The notes beneath the pieces are model-generated. The model was given only the letters and a program-made list of their open reading frames with translations. It did not search any database and was not told the DNA's origin. DNA of 64,000 bases from Streptomyces sp. R33 (GTDB taxonomy: Bacteria > Actinomycetota > Actinomycetes > Streptomycetales > Streptomycetaceae): positions 2,951,501-3,015,500 of the forward strand of contig NZ_CP165727.1 of the NCBI RefSeq assembly GCF_041200175.1, read 5' to 3'. Below, in pieces: positions 53,676 through 62,585 of this stretch (positions are counted from its first letter, which is position 1; every line of letters starts with the position of its first letter). The position numbers and the translations under genes were made by a program.

Positions 53676-54722
53676 TCAGACCTTCGGCTGCTGCTGGGTG
53701 ATGCAGTGGATACCGCCACCCCCGGCGAAAATCGTACGTGCGTCAACCAGCGTCACGGTCCGCTCGGGGAACAGGCCGCGGAAGATCTCGGCGGCCTCCT
53801 CGTCGCGCGGGTCGTCGAAGGAGCACAGCACGACGCCGCCGTTGCACAGGTAGTGGTTGATGTAGGAGTAGTCCACCCACTCGCCGTCCTCCTCCAGCAC
53901 CGTCGGCGCCGGGATCTCCACGACCTCCAGCTGCCGGCCCTGTGCGTCGGTGGACGCGCGCAGGATGGCTGCGATGGTCTTGCAGCGCTCGTGGTCCGGG
54001 TGGGCCGGGTCGGGCTGGGTGTGGACCATCACCACGCCGGGGCGGGCGAAGGCGGCCACGATGTCGACGTGGCCCTGCGTGCCGTAGGTGCCGTAGTCGC
54101 CGGCCAGGCCGTACGGGAGCCAGATCGCCTTGGTGGTGCCGAGGTGGGCGTGGATCTCTTCCTCCACCTGCTGGCGGGTCCAGTCGGGGTTGCGCCCGGC
54201 GCCGAGCTGCACGGTGTCGGTGAGGAGCACGGTGCCCTCGCCGTCGACGTGGATGGCGCCGCCCTCGTTGACCAGGGGAGTGCTGTAGGTACGGGTGCCG
54301 GCGAGGTCGGAGACGTGCCGGGCGACCTTGGAGTCGTGCTCCCAGCGGGCCCACTCCTGGGCGCCCCAGCCGTTGAAGGTCCAGTCCACGGCGGCCAGCT
54401 CGCCCGCCCCGTTGGTGACGAAGGTCGGGCCGATGTCGCGCATCCAGGCGTCGTCGAGCTCGCGCTCCACCAGCTGTACGTCGTCGCCGACGACAGCGCG
54501 GGCGCTCTCCGCGTCACCGGGCGAGACGACCAGGGTCACGGGCTCGTACGAGCGGACCGCGCGGGCGACGGCGCCCCAGGCCTCGCGGGCCTCGGCGAGC
54601 TCCTGCTCGTTGGTGAAGGTCGGGTTGGGGCTGGGCCAGGCCATCCAGGTGCGCTCGTGGGGCATCCACTCGGCGGGCATCCGGAATCCGTGGGCGGCGG
54701 GCTTGGCGGGCTGTGCAGTCAT
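53676..54722 (-). CDS. aguA: Agmatine deiminase
   Basis: 348 residues, peptidyl-arginine-deiminase-like fold. FRMPAEWMPHERTWMAWP at the start, ELDDAWMRDIGPTFV, NGWGAQEW, LVNEGGAIHVDGEGT, GHVDIVAAF and the catalytic Cys (about 340) in GGGGIHCITQQQP. Converts agmatine to N-carbamoylputrescine and ammonia. Lies 54 bp after ureC; linking an ammonia-releasing deiminase with a urease-like enzyme suggests a guanidine/urea-type nitrogen salvage unit. Confidence 0.94.
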   Translation of the reverse strand: MTAQPAKPAAHGFRMPAEWMPHERTWMAWPSPNPTFTNEQELAEAREAWGAVARAVRSYEPVTLVVSPGDAESARAVVGDDVQLVERELDDAWMRDIGPTFVTNGAGELAAVDWTFNGWGAQEWARWEHDSKVARHVSDLAGTRTYSTPLVNEGGAIHVDGEGTVLLTDTVQLGAGRNPDWTRQQVEEEIHAHLGTTKAIWLPYGLAGDYGTYGTQGHVDIVAAFARPGVVMVHTQPDPAHPDHERCKTIAAILRASTDAQGRQLEVVEIPAPTVLEEDGEWVDYSYINHYLCNGGVVLCSFDDPRDEEAAEIFRGLFPERTVTLVDARTIFAGGGGIHCITQQQPKV

Positions 54723-54743
54723 GGCAGGGGGTCCTTACGGGCT

Positions 54744-54777
54744 TTACAAGCTGTGCCGGTTTACGAGCTGCGCCGGT
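54744..54777. repeat. Two tandem 17-bp units at the ureC stop
   Basis: TTACAAGCTGTGCCGGT followed directly by TTACGAGCTGCGCCGGT, 15 of 17 matching; the second ends in the ureC stop region. Probably a small slippage duplication in the ureC-aguA spacer. Confidence 0.7.
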
Positions 54778-56510
54778 TACAGGAAGTACAGGCGGTTGAG
54801 GGAGACCGAGTCGGCCGCTTCGGAGCGCAGCGGGTCGCCGTCGAGCGTGACGAGCCCGCTGCGCGCGTCCACGTCGACCGCGCCCACCCGGGAGTTGAGG
54901 AGGAGGTTCCCCGGGCCGATGCCGCGGGTGCCGCGGACGGCGACCCGGCGGCGCCGGGTCGGCATCTCGTCGCTGCCGAGGGCCGCTGCGGCCGCCGAGA
55001 CGAAGGCGACGGAGATGTCGGCGGCGGTGGCTCCGTACGAGCCGAACTGCGGCCCGAGGACCAGCGGTTCGCAGGTGTCGGTGGCCGCGTTGGGGTCGCC
55101 GGTGACCCCGTACGCGGGGAAGCCGGACTTGAGAACCAGCTGCGGCTTGGCGCCGAAGAACTGGGGGCGCCACAGCACGATGTCGGCGAGCTTGCCGACC
55201 TCGATGGAGCCGATCTCGTGGGCGAGGCCGTGGGCGATGGCGGGGTTGATGGTCAGCTTGGCCATGTAGCGCAGGACGCGGGCGTTGTCGTCGCCCTCGC
55301 CGTCGCCTTCGAGCGGGCCGAGCTCGCCCTTCATTTTGGCGGCCATGGCGAAGGTGCGGCGGATGGTCTCGCCGGCGCGGCCCATGCCCTGGGCGTCGGA
55401 GGAGGTGATGCCGATCGCGCCCAGGTCGTGCAGTACGTCCTCGGCGCCCATCGTGCCCGCGCGGATCCGGTCGCGGGCCATGGCGGCGTCGCCCGGGAGA
55501 TCGGGCTTGAGGTCGTGGACGGAGACGATCATGCCGTAGTGCTCGGCGACGGCGTCCCGGCCGAAGGGCAGGGTGGGGTTGGTGGAGGAGCCGATGACGT
55601 TGGGCACGCCGGCCATCTTGAGCACGTTGGGGACGTGTCCGCCGCCGCAGCCCTCGATGTGGAAGGCGTGGATGGTCCGGCCGTCCAGCACGCGCAGGGT
55701 GTCCTCGACGGACAGGCACTCGTTGAGGCCGTCGCTGTGCAGCGCGACCTGGACGTCGTGCTCCTCGGCCACCCGCAGCGCGGTGTCCAGGGCGCGGGTG
55801 TGCGCGCCCATGTCCTCGTGGACCTTGAACCCGGACGCACCGCCCTCGGCCAGCGCCTCGACCAGCGGGGCGGCGCCCGAGGACGAACCGCGGGCGAGGA
55901 AGCCGATGTTGACGGGCCAGGCGTCGAAGGCGTTGAACGCGTGCTTCAGCGCCCACGGCGAGTTGACGCCGACGCCCCAGACCGGGCCGAACTCCTGGCC
56001 GATGATCGTGGTGACGCCCGCGGCGAGCGAGGCCTCCATGACGCGCGGGGACAGCAGGTGGACGTGGGTGTCGACGGCGCCGGCGGTGGCGATCAGGCCC
56101 TCGCCGGAGACGATGCTCGTGCCCGTGCCGACGACCACGTCCACGCCGTCGAGGGTGTCGGGGTTGCCGGCCCGGCCGATCGCGTGGATCCGGCCCTCGC
56201 GGATGCCCACGGAGACCTTGCGGATGCCGAGGACGGCGTCGATGACCAGGACGTTGCTGATCACGACGTCGCAGGTCTCGCGGACGGCCGCGGCCTTCAG
56301 GTGCAGTCCGTCGCGGGCGGTCTTGCCGAACCCGGCCAGGAACTCGTCGCCCGGCTTCTGGGCGTCGTACTCGACCCGGACGGTGAGCCCGGAATCGCCG
56401 AGCCGGACGCGGTCGCCGGCGCGGGGGCCGAAGACGGAGGCGTACTCGTGGGGGTCGATGTGCCGGCTGCCCGGCGCACAGTGGTCGCTGTGCCTGGTCT
56501 GCTTGCTCAC
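54777..56510 (-). CDS. ureC: Urease alpha subunit, divergent form lacking the flap cysteine
   Basis: 577 residues, full-length amidohydrolase. Aligning on conserved blocks, nickel ligands are all present: H149 and H151 (DTHVHL), carbamylated K229 (GFKVHED), H258 (ALHSDG), H284 (FHIEG) and D372 (SSDAQGMGR), with H231, H332 and R348 also kept. At the position of the mobile-flap Cys (Cys319 in Klebsiella numbering) the sequence is VSVHDLKP instead of MVCHHLDP, giving V331. No ureE, F, G or D accessory genes are nearby. Urea may or may not be the true substrate. GTG start overlaps ureAB by 4 bp. Confidence 0.9.
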   Translation of the reverse strand: MSKQTRHSDHCAPGSRHIDPHEYASVFGPRAGDRVRLGDSGLTVRVEYDAQKPGDEFLAGFGKTARDGLHLKAAAVRETCDVVISNVLVIDAVLGIRKVSVGIREGRIHAIGRAGNPDTLDGVDVVVGTGTSIVSGEGLIATAGAVDTHVHLLSPRVMEASLAAGVTTIIGQEFGPVWGVGVNSPWALKHAFNAFDAWPVNIGFLARGSSSGAAPLVEALAEGGASGFKVHEDMGAHTRALDTALRVAEEHDVQVALHSDGLNECLSVEDTLRVLDGRTIHAFHIEGCGGGHVPNVLKMAGVPNVIGSSTNPTLPFGRDAVAEHYGMIVSVHDLKPDLPGDAAMARDRIRAGTMGAEDVLHDLGAIGITSSDAQGMGRAGETIRRTFAMAAKMKGELGPLEGDGEGDDNARVLRYMAKLTINPAIAHGLAHEIGSIEVGKLADIVLWRPQFFGAKPQLVLKSGFPAYGVTGDPNAATDTCEPLVLGPQFGSYGATAADISVAFVSAAAAALGSDEMPTRRRRVAVRGTRGIGPGNLLLNSRVGAVDVDARSGLVTLDGDPLRSEAADSVSLNRLYFL

Positions 56511-57232
56511 GCCTGCTCTCCGTCCGCCGAGTCGTCCGCCGGGTCACCGAGCCCCGTACCGAGGTAGCCGCAGGCCGCGGCGCGGCGCAGGGCCTCGTCC
56601 TTGGCGCCGGGGGCGTCCAGGGGGCCGTCGACCAGGCCGGCGAAGCCGATCGCGATGCGGGCGCCGCCGATGGGGACGAGTCCGACCTCGGCCTCGCCGT
56701 GCGGGTCGAACCGTACGGACGAGCCCGCGGGCACGCACAGCCGCATGCCGTAGGCCGCGGCGCGGTCGAAGTCGAGGCGGGGGTTGGCCTCGAAGAAGTG
56801 GAAGTGGGAGGTGACGCTCACCGGCACGGAGGCCGTGTTGCGCACGTGCACGTGCAGCGCCGGCTCCGGCTGGGGGGCGCCGGGACCGGGTACGACCGCT
56901 CCGGGGGCGTCCTCGCCGAGCGGCACCGCGCCCCGGACCGGGCCCGGGACCACCGCGAGGCGGGACCCGTCGTCGAACACGGCCTCCACGTGCACCTCGG
57001 TGACCACGTCGGCCACGCCGGGCAGCACGTCGTCCGGGCCCAGCACGCTGCGGGCCTCCTCGATGGCCTCCGCCAGCCGCTTGCCGTCGCGCGCGGCCTC
57101 GCAGACCGTGTCCGCGATCAGCGCGGTGGCCTCCGGGACGTTGAGCCTGAGTCCGCGGGCCCGCCGGGCCCTGGCCAGTTCCGCCGCGCTGCGCAGCAGC
57201 AGCCGGTCGCGCTCCGTAGGGGTCAGCCGCAC
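56507..57232 (-). CDS. ureA: Fused urease gamma-beta subunit
   Basis: 241 residues. The gamma part (about 1-100) starts MRLTPTERDRLLLRSAAELA and has NVPEATALIADTV and EEARSVLGPDDVLPGV; the beta part (about 115-215) has VRNTASVPVSVTSHFHFFE and GSSVRFDPHGE. Fusion of UreA and UreB occurs in Helicobacter and in the second urease-like set of streptomycetes. The linker (about 100-115) is Pro/Gly-rich. First gene of the operon; 4-bp overlap with ureC. Confidence 0.92.
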   Translation of the reverse strand: MRLTPTERDRLLLRSAAELARARRARGLRLNVPEATALIADTVCEAARDGKRLAEAIEEARSVLGPDDVLPGVADVVTEVHVEAVFDDGSRLAVVPGPVRGAVPLGEDAPGAVVPGPGAPQPEPALHVHVRNTASVPVSVTSHFHFFEANPRLDFDRAAAYGMRLCVPAGSSVRFDPHGEAEVGLVPIGGARIAIGFAGLVDGPLDAPGAKDEALRRAAACGYLGTGLGDPADDSADGEQA

Positions 57233-57260
57233 GCCGATCCACCACCTTTTGAGTCGATGG

Positions 57261-57279
57261 GTTAGAGCATCACTCTAAC
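57261..57279. promoter_or_regulatory. Likely TetR operator before the urease-like operon
   Basis: GTTAGAG-CATCA-CTCTAAC, perfect 7-bp arms, 28 bp upstream of ureAB and in the 156-bp region shared with the divergent permease gene. The size and symmetry fit a TetR dimer, and the operon ends with a TetR gene. A further GACCT/AGGTC pair lies at about 57307-57329. Confidence 0.6.
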
Positions 57280-57388
57280 TCTTCATTTCTCGGCAATGAA
57301 GCATTGACCTCAGACCTGGGCTTAGGTCACATTAAGTGTCGCTCAAACAAATGCGAACCACCCCCCGCCCTGCCAAGGGAGTCCCCCC

Positions 57389-58831
57389 ATGCCCATCGAA
57401 CAGCGCGGAGTCGACACCATCCCCGAGGAGGAGCGGACGAGCGGTCCCCGTGACCTGATCTCGATCCTGCTCGGCTCCAACCTCTGCCTCGGCGTGATCG
57501 TGTTCGGCTGGCTGCCCCCGTCCTTCGGACTGGGCCTGTGGCCCTCGGTCACCGCCATCGTGACCGGCACGCTCGTCGGCATCGCCTTCACCGCGCCGCT
57601 GGCGCTGGTGTCCCTGCGCACGGCGACCAACCTCTCCACCTCGAGCGGCGCCCAGTTCGGCGTCCGCGGCCGGCTCGTCGGCTCGGTGGTCGGCCTGCTG
57701 CTCGCCCTGGGCTACACGGCCCTCACCCTGTGGATCGGCGGTGACGTGATGGCCGGCACCCTGTCCCGGCTCGTCGGCCTGCCCGACACGGGTGCCACGC
57801 GGGCCGCGATGTACGGCGTACTGGCCGCCTGTACCGTCGTCGGGGCCGTCTTCGGCTACCGGCTCCTGCTGCGCATGAGCAAGGTCCTCTCCATCGGCAT
57901 GGTGGTCCTGCTCGCCGTCGGCCTCTACGCCTACGCCCCCGACTTCACCACCGCCGCGCCGCCGGAGACCGCGTACCTGCTCGGCTCCTTCTGGCCGACC
58001 TGGCTGCTCGCCGCCGTCGCCGCCGGACTCAGCGGACCCGTCGCCTTCATCACCCTGCTCGGCGACTACACCCGCTACATCTCCCCCCGCAAGCACGGCT
58101 CCCGCAAGGTGTTCTGGGCCACCTGTCTCGGCCTGCTGGTCGGCCTGCTGGTCCCGCAGCTGTTCGGCACCTACACCGCGCTCGCCGCGAAGGCCGGCGC
58201 CGACTACGCCGGGCCCCTCGTCGAGGCCGCGCCCTTCTGGTACCTGCTCCCGCTGCTGGCCGCCGCGGCGGCCGGCTCGGTGGGCAACGCCGGGCTGATG
58301 CTCTACTCCATGGGCCTCGACCTCGACGCCATCGTGCCGAGGGCGACCCGGGCCAAGGCCACGCTGGTCGCGGCGGGCGTCGCCACCGGGTTCGTCTTCA
58401 TCGGTTCCTTCGAGTGGAACGTGCAGTCCGCGATGACCTCGTTCGTCCTGCTGCTGACCGCGATCGGCACCCCGTGGGCCGTGATCACCCTGATCGGCTA
58501 CGTCCGCTGCCGCGGGCAGTACGACGCCGATGCCCTCCAGGTCTTCAACCGCCGCTCGGTGGGCGGGATCTACTGGTACCGGGCCGGCTGGAACGTCGCC
58601 GCCACGGTCTCCTGGGCCGTCGGCGCCGGAGTCGGCCTGCTCGCCGTGACCACCCCCTTCTACGAGGGCCCGCTGCTCGCCCTCACCGGCGGCGTCGACT
58701 GCTCCTTCGTCCTCTCCGCCCTGGCCGGCGGCCTGGTGTACACGGCCCTGACCGCCCGCCGCTCCCCCGCCGCGGCCGAGACCGCGGACCCGGCCGCACC
58801 GGCCGACAGGCTCGCGGTGGCCGCCGACTGA
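57389..58831 (+). CDS. NCS1-family cytosine/purine-type permease
   Basis: 480 residues with 12 predicted membrane segments. ISILLGSNLCLGVIVFG in TM1, SSGAQFGVRGRL, GPVAFITLLGDYTRYISP in TM6 and GIYWYRAGWN near the end are NCS1 landmarks. Divergent from the urease-like operon; if co-regulated through the TetR site it could import a nitrogen-rich substrate for it (cytosine, allantoin or a related compound). ATG preceded by AAGGGAG. Confidence 0.9.
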   Translation: MPIEQRGVDTIPEEERTSGPRDLISILLGSNLCLGVIVFGWLPPSFGLGLWPSVTAIVTGTLVGIAFTAPLALVSLRTATNLSTSSGAQFGVRGRLVGSVVGLLLALGYTALTLWIGGDVMAGTLSRLVGLPDTGATRAAMYGVLAACTVVGAVFGYRLLLRMSKVLSIGMVVLLAVGLYAYAPDFTTAAPPETAYLLGSFWPTWLLAAVAAGLSGPVAFITLLGDYTRYISPRKHGSRKVFWATCLGLLVGLLVPQLFGTYTALAAKAGADYAGPLVEAAPFWYLLPLLAAAAAGSVGNAGLMLYSMGLDLDAIVPRATRAKATLVAAGVATGFVFIGSFEWNVQSAMTSFVLLLTAIGTPWAVITLIGYVRCRGQYDADALQVFNRRSVGGIYWYRAGWNVAATVSWAVGAGVGLLAVTTPFYEGPLLALTGGVDCSFVLSALAGGLVYTALTARRSPAAAETADPAAPADRLAVAAD

Positions 58832-58854
58832 CGGCGGACGCAGGGACCGGTGCG

Positions 58855-58894
58855 CCGCGCGGGCCCCGGGGGAGGTCCCCCGGGGCCCGCGCGG
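58855..58894. terminator. Terminator between the permease and lipoprotein genes
   Basis: Perfect 19-bp stem CCGCGCGGGCCCCGGGGGA and complement with a GG loop, placed between convergent stops. Confidence 0.85.
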
Positions 58895-58910
58895 CCGTCG
58901 CCGTCGCGCG

Positions 58911-59345
58911 CTAACGGCAGTTGTTCGCGGTCGTCGCCTGGGTGGCCGCGGTGTCCAGCGCCTGGATCTGCGGCTGGAGCTGGGTGATCGCGTCCTTGCC
59001 CGTGGTGTCGCCCGGCAGGTCCTCGTAGGCCTTCTTGAGGTTCTCCGCTGCCGTCGTGACGGCGTCCTTCTCGGCGGACTTCAGTGCCGACGTGTTCTCC
59101 TTGACGTTCTTCCAGTCGGTCTGGACGGCGTCGTACGCCGACTTCAACTGGTCCTTGGTGGCCGTGGCCGGATTCAACGCCTTGAGCGCGGCGTTGTCCG
59201 ACTTCAACTGGACCAGGTTGGTGCACAGCGCGGCGCTGGCCGAGGAGGCCGCCTCCTGCGGCGTCGTGTCGTCGTCGCTGGAGCATGCCGAGGCGCCGAG
59301 TACCACGGCCGTGCACAGCAGGCCGGAGGCAACGAACCGCTTCAT
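58911..59345 (-). CDS. Small lipoprotein, mostly helical
   Basis: 144 residues from the ATG at 59343-59345. Signal MKRFVASGLLCTAVVLGASAC gives a lipobox ASAC with Cys 21; the mature part begins SSDDD and is an amphipathic helical bundle with paired cysteines (ALCTNL and the final NNCR) that may form a disulphide. Repeated spacing of Leu and Lys (AALKALNPATATKDQLKSAY). Cell-surface anchored; function unknown. Confidence 0.82.
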   Translation of the reverse strand: MKRFVASGLLCTAVVLGASACSSDDDTTPQEAASSASAALCTNLVQLKSDNAALKALNPATATKDQLKSAYDAVQTDWKNVKENTSALKSAEKDAVTTAAENLKKAYEDLPGDTTGKDAITQLQPQIQALDTAATQATTANNCR

Positions 59346-59738
59346 GGGGATCCGCCTTCCCGCCGGCCAGGGCGGCCGACGCACGAGAGATTCACGCCGC
59401 TGGGGGCGTACCGTGCCGCCCGGAGCCGGTGTCCGGCGCCGTATGGGCAGGCGCGATCAACGTCGCACGCCGGTACGTCCACCGCATCTCCGAAGGGACC
59501 GGACCCGTGCGGCCCCACGGAGCGGCGGGCAGGGCCACGACACCCGAGGGCAAGGGCCCCGGCGGCCCCCGCGCCCTCGGCAGGCGGAGGGTACGCAACA
59601 GCGGTGGCGTACCCCCGTACGGGTGACACGGACGGGGGCGGGGGCCTGCCCGCACCACCCGGCGGATCTGTTCCCGGACGCACGACGAGGCCCCGGCCTC
59701 CCCGGCCGGGACCTCGTCGTGATGGATGCGCTGCGGAC
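59346..59738. other. Intergenic stretch, no gene seen
   Basis: 393 bp. Contains the lipoprotein promoter region on the right of its start and the ilvE terminator at 59682-59720. Open frames crossing it are Arg/Pro-rich and lack ribosome sites, so I see no gene. Confidence 0.6.
59682..59720 (-). terminator. ilvE terminator
   Basis: 17-bp stem ACGACGAGGCCCCGGCC with one mismatch to its partner, 5-base loop, 18 bp after the ilvE stop. Confidence 0.8.
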
Positions 59739-60839
59739 CTAGCCGAGCGGGTGCATCCAGCCGTGGGTGTCGGCGGTGCGGCCGGTCTGGAGGTCCAGCA
59801 GCGCCTTGCGGAGCTTCATGGTGACCTCGCCGGGCTGCCCGTCGCCCTGGGTCCAGTTGGCGCGCTCGGACTTGACCGAGCCGACCGGGGTGATGACGGC
59901 GGCGGTGCCGCAGGCGAACACCTCGGTCAGGGTGCCGTTCTCGTTGTCGCGCTTCCAGTCCTCGGTGGAGATACGTCCCTCCTCGGCGGTGTAGCCGAGG
60001 TCGCGGGCGATGGTGAGGAGGGAGTCGCGGGTGATGCCCGGCAGGAGCGAACCGGTCAGCTCCGGGGTGACGATGCGCTGCGTTCCGTCCTCCTGGCCGT
60101 ACACGAAGTACAGGTTCATGCCGCCCATCTCCTCGATCCAGCGGTGCTCGACGGCGTCGAGCCACACGACCTGGTCGCAGCCGTGCTCGGCGGCCTGGGC
60201 CTGCGCCACGAGGGAGGCCGCGTAGTTGCCGCCGGTCTTGGCCGCGCCCGTACCGCCCTTGACGGCACGGACGTACTCCTCGGAGAGCCAGACGGAGACG
60301 GGCTGGACGCCACCGGGGAAGTACGCACCGGCGGGCGAGGCGATGACCATGAAGAGGAACTCGTTGGCCGGGCGGACGCCCAGGCCGACCTCGGACGCGA
60401 ACATGAACGGCCGCAGGTACAGCGAGGCCTCGCCGGAGGAGGGCACCCAGGCGGCGTCCTGCTTGATGAGCGCGTCGCAGGCCTCGATGAAGAGGTCGGC
60501 CGGCAGCTCCGGCATCGCCATGCGGCGGGCGGAGGCCTGGAAGCGCTCGGCGTTCGCCCGCGGGCGGAACGTGGCGACGGTGCCGTCGGGCTGGCGGTAG
60601 GCCTTGAGCCCCTCGAAGATCGTCTGCGCGTAGTGCAGGGTCATGTTCGCCGGGTCCATCGACAGCGGCGCGTACGGGACCAGTTCGGCGTCGTGCCAGC
60701 CGCGGCCCTCGGTCCACTTGATCGTCACCATGTGGTCGGTGAAGTGGCGGCCGAAGCCGGGGCTGGCCAGGATCGCCTCGCGCTCCGCATCGGACAGCGG
60801 GTTCGAGGAGGGCTTGAGCTCGATCGTGGGCGTCGTCAT
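59739..60839 (-). CDS. ilvE: Branched-chain amino acid aminotransferase
   Basis: 366 residues, class IV PLP transaminase. [15 protein letters not shown] near 66, the PLP lysine in KTGGNYAAS near 197, the long active-site loop [12 protein letters not shown] and the phosphate-binding [12 protein letters not shown] near 308. Last step of Leu, Ile and Val synthesis and the first in their breakdown. GAAGGACA precedes the ATG. Monocistronic between hairpins; leuB lies upstream on the same strand. Confidence 0.96.
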   Translation of the reverse strand: MTTPTIELKPSSNPLSDAEREAILASPGFGRHFTDHMVTIKWTEGRGWHDAELVPYAPLSMDPANMTLHYAQTIFEGLKAYRQPDGTVATFRPRANAERFQASARRMAMPELPADLFIEACDALIKQDAAWVPSSGEASLYLRPFMFASEVGLGVRPANEFLFMVIASPAGAYFPGGVQPVSVWLSEEYVRAVKGGTGAAKTGGNYAASLVAQAQAAEHGCDQVVWLDAVEHRWIEEMGGMNLYFVYGQEDGTQRIVTPELTGSLLPGITRDSLLTIARDLGYTAEEGRISTEDWKRDNENGTLTEVFACGTAAVITPVGSVKSERANWTQGDGQPGEVTMKLRKALLDLQTGRTADTHGWMHPLG

Positions 60840-61013
60840 GAGTGCTTGTCCTTCACCGGTTGTGTATGGCGGACCGCGCTCACGGCGTACTAGGACGTCC
60901 GAGCTTCTCCGCATTCCGCGGTCTCGCGTTCGATTATCGCGCGCGAGGTGCCTTCGGAGAAGCGGGGTGAATGCGGCCCAGGGGAGATGGTGGCACCCGG
61001 GGCCGCACAGGAA

Positions 61014-61051
61014 AAGCCGCCGGGTGCGTCGTGCGCGCGACCCGGCGGCTT
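61014..61051 (-). terminator. leuB terminator
   Basis: 12-bp perfect stem AAGCCGCCGGGT and complement, 14-base loop, followed on the minus strand by TTTTCC; begins 20 bp after the leuB stop. Confidence 0.88.
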
Positions 61052-61071
61052 CCTGAGGTGGAGCTGCCGGG

Positions 61072-62112
61072 TCAGCCGGCTACTCGGGCGGCGAGCGCGT
61101 CGCCGATCTGGTCGGTGGTGCGGAAGGTTCCGTCGCGTTCCGCGAGGTCGGCGGTGACGGCGTCCTCGATGCGGACGGCCTGGGCCTCGTGGCCGAGGTG
61201 GCGCAGCAGGAGGGCGACGGACAGGACCGTTGCGGTCGGGTCGGCCTTGCCGGTGCCCGCGATGTCGGGGGCCGAGCCGTGGACGGGCTCGAACATGGAC
61301 GGGAAGGCGCCGGTCGGGTTGATGTTCCCGGAGGCGGCGAGGCCGATCCCGCCGGTCACGGCGGCGGCCAGGTCGGTGAGGATGTCACCGAAGAGGTTGT
61401 CGGTGACGATGACGTCGAAGCGCTCGGGCTGCGTGACGAAGAAGATCGTCGCGGCGTCGACGTGCAGGTAGTCGGTGGTGACCTCGGGGTACTCCTGGCC
61501 GACCTTGTCGAAGATGTTCTTCCACAGGTGGCCCGCGTAGACGAGGACGTTGTTCTTGTGGACCAGCGTCAGCTTCTTGCGCGGGCGGGAGCTGGCCCGC
61601 TCGTACGCGTCGCGCACGACGCGCTCGACGCCGTACGCGGTGTTGACGCTGACCTCGGTGGCCACCTCGGCGGGGGTGCCGGTGCGCAGGCTGCCGCCGT
61701 TGCCGGTGTACGGGCCTTCGGTGCCCTCGCGGACCACGACGAAGTCGATCTCCGGACGGCCGGCGAGCGGGGTGGCCGTGTTCGGGAAGAGCTTCGACGG
61801 GCGCAGGTTGATGAAGTGGTCGAACGCGAAGCGGAGTTTGAGCAGCAGGCCGCGCTCCAGGACGCCCGACGGGACCGACGGGTCGCCGATGGCGCCCAGC
61901 AGGATCGCATCGTGGTGCTTGAGCGCCTCGAGCTCCTCGTCCGGGAGGGTCTCACCGGTGCGGTGCCAGCGCGTGGCGCCGAGGTCGTACTGCTTGGTCT
62001 CCAGCTTCACATCCTGGGGCAGGACCGCGGTAAGGACCTTCAGGCCCTGAGCCACGACTTCCTGGCCGATGCCATCACCGGGGATCACTGCGAGATTGAT
62101 GCTGGTCGACAT
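61072..62112 (-). CDS. leuB: 3-isopropylmalate dehydrogenase
   Basis: 346 residues. [15 protein letters not shown] at the N-terminus, [37 protein letters not shown] (substrate loop) and [20 protein letters not shown] near 230 (metal and NAD site). Oxidatively decarboxylates 3-isopropylmalate in leucine synthesis. ATG at 62110-62112 gives the standard start. The 41-bp palindrome at 62141-62181 stands 28 bp upstream, with a 42-codon gene before it. Confidence 0.96.
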   Translation of the reverse strand: MSTSINLAVIPGDGIGQEVVAQGLKVLTAVLPQDVKLETKQYDLGATRWHRTGETLPDEELEALKHHDAILLGAIGDPSVPSGVLERGLLLKLRFAFDHFINLRPSKLFPNTATPLAGRPEIDFVVVREGTEGPYTGNGGSLRTGTPAEVATEVSVNTAYGVERVVRDAYERASSRPRKKLTLVHKNNVLVYAGHLWKNIFDKVGQEYPEVTTDYLHVDAATIFFVTQPERFDVIVTDNLFGDILTDLAAAVTGGIGLAASGNINPTGAFPSMFEPVHGSAPDIAGTGKADPTATVLSVALLLRHLGHEAQAVRIEDAVTADLAERDGTFRTTDQIGDALAARVAG

Positions 62113-62140
62113 GTCGGAACCGTACTCCCTGTCCCAGCCC

Positions 62141-62181
62141 TCAGACATCTTGCGTCCACCATGTGGACGCAAGATGTCTGA
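62141..62181. promoter_or_regulatory. 41-bp perfect palindrome upstream of leuB
   Basis: Arms of 19 bp (TCAGACATCTTGCGTCCAC and its exact complement) around CAT. As RNA it is a very strong hairpin; as DNA its inner part TTGCGTCCAC/GTGGACGCAA resembles the outline of the ndgR-leuC operator. It lies between the small gene's stop and leuB. No T-run follows, so an operator or mRNA processing/attenuation hairpin is at least as likely as a terminator. Confidence 0.65.
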
Positions 62182-62196
62182 GGCGCCGGGCCTCGC

Positions 62197-62325
62197 TCAG
62201 TGGCCGGTCGAGCCGCCGTTGTCACGGCGGTCGAGGGCGCGCTGCAGGGCGGCGGCCGCGTTCTTGCGGTCGGCGTCGGCCGTGGAGGAGTGGCGGACGC
62301 GGCGGGCTGCGGTGGATGCGGTCAT
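62197..62325 (-). CDS. 42-residue conserved-type small protein upstream of leuB
   Basis: MTASTAARRVRHSSTADADR then KNAAAALQRALDRRDNGGS and a short end. The ATG at 62323-62325 has AAGGAG at ideal spacing, the strongest evidence that it is translated. Basic, Ala-rich, one predicted helix; no signal peptide. The position directly before leuB and its palindrome suggests a leader-type or linked small protein, but it is not enriched in Leu codons (two Leu), so classical leucine attenuation is not supported. Confidence 0.65.
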   Translation of the reverse strand: MTASTAARRVRHSSTADADRKNAAAALQRALDRRDNGGSTGH

Positions 62326-62554
62326 GGTGATCGACTCCTTGAGATCACGGCGTGGCGAAGCCACGGATGAGGGGTTCCTTCAAGGCGCCGGAAGAGGCGG
62401 GGAGCTGTGCGCCGCAGGGGTTGCCTGCCAGGGGCGCGCGCTCTCGACCGCCATTCGCCGGATCGGCGAGACGTTCGGCTTCTACAAAGCTAGGGCAGGT
62501 CCCGCTGTATGTCTCCGCAATTACTCGGACTTCCTACTATCTGAGACGGGCAAC

Positions 62555-62579
62555 TGCCCGGAAGGGCCCCTCCCGGGCA
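62555..62579 (-). terminator. Terminator after the LysR gene
   Basis: TGCCCGGAAGGG pairs with CCCTCCCGGGCA (one mismatch), 7 bp after the stop codon. Confidence 0.65.
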
Positions 62580-62585
62580 TCCGGT

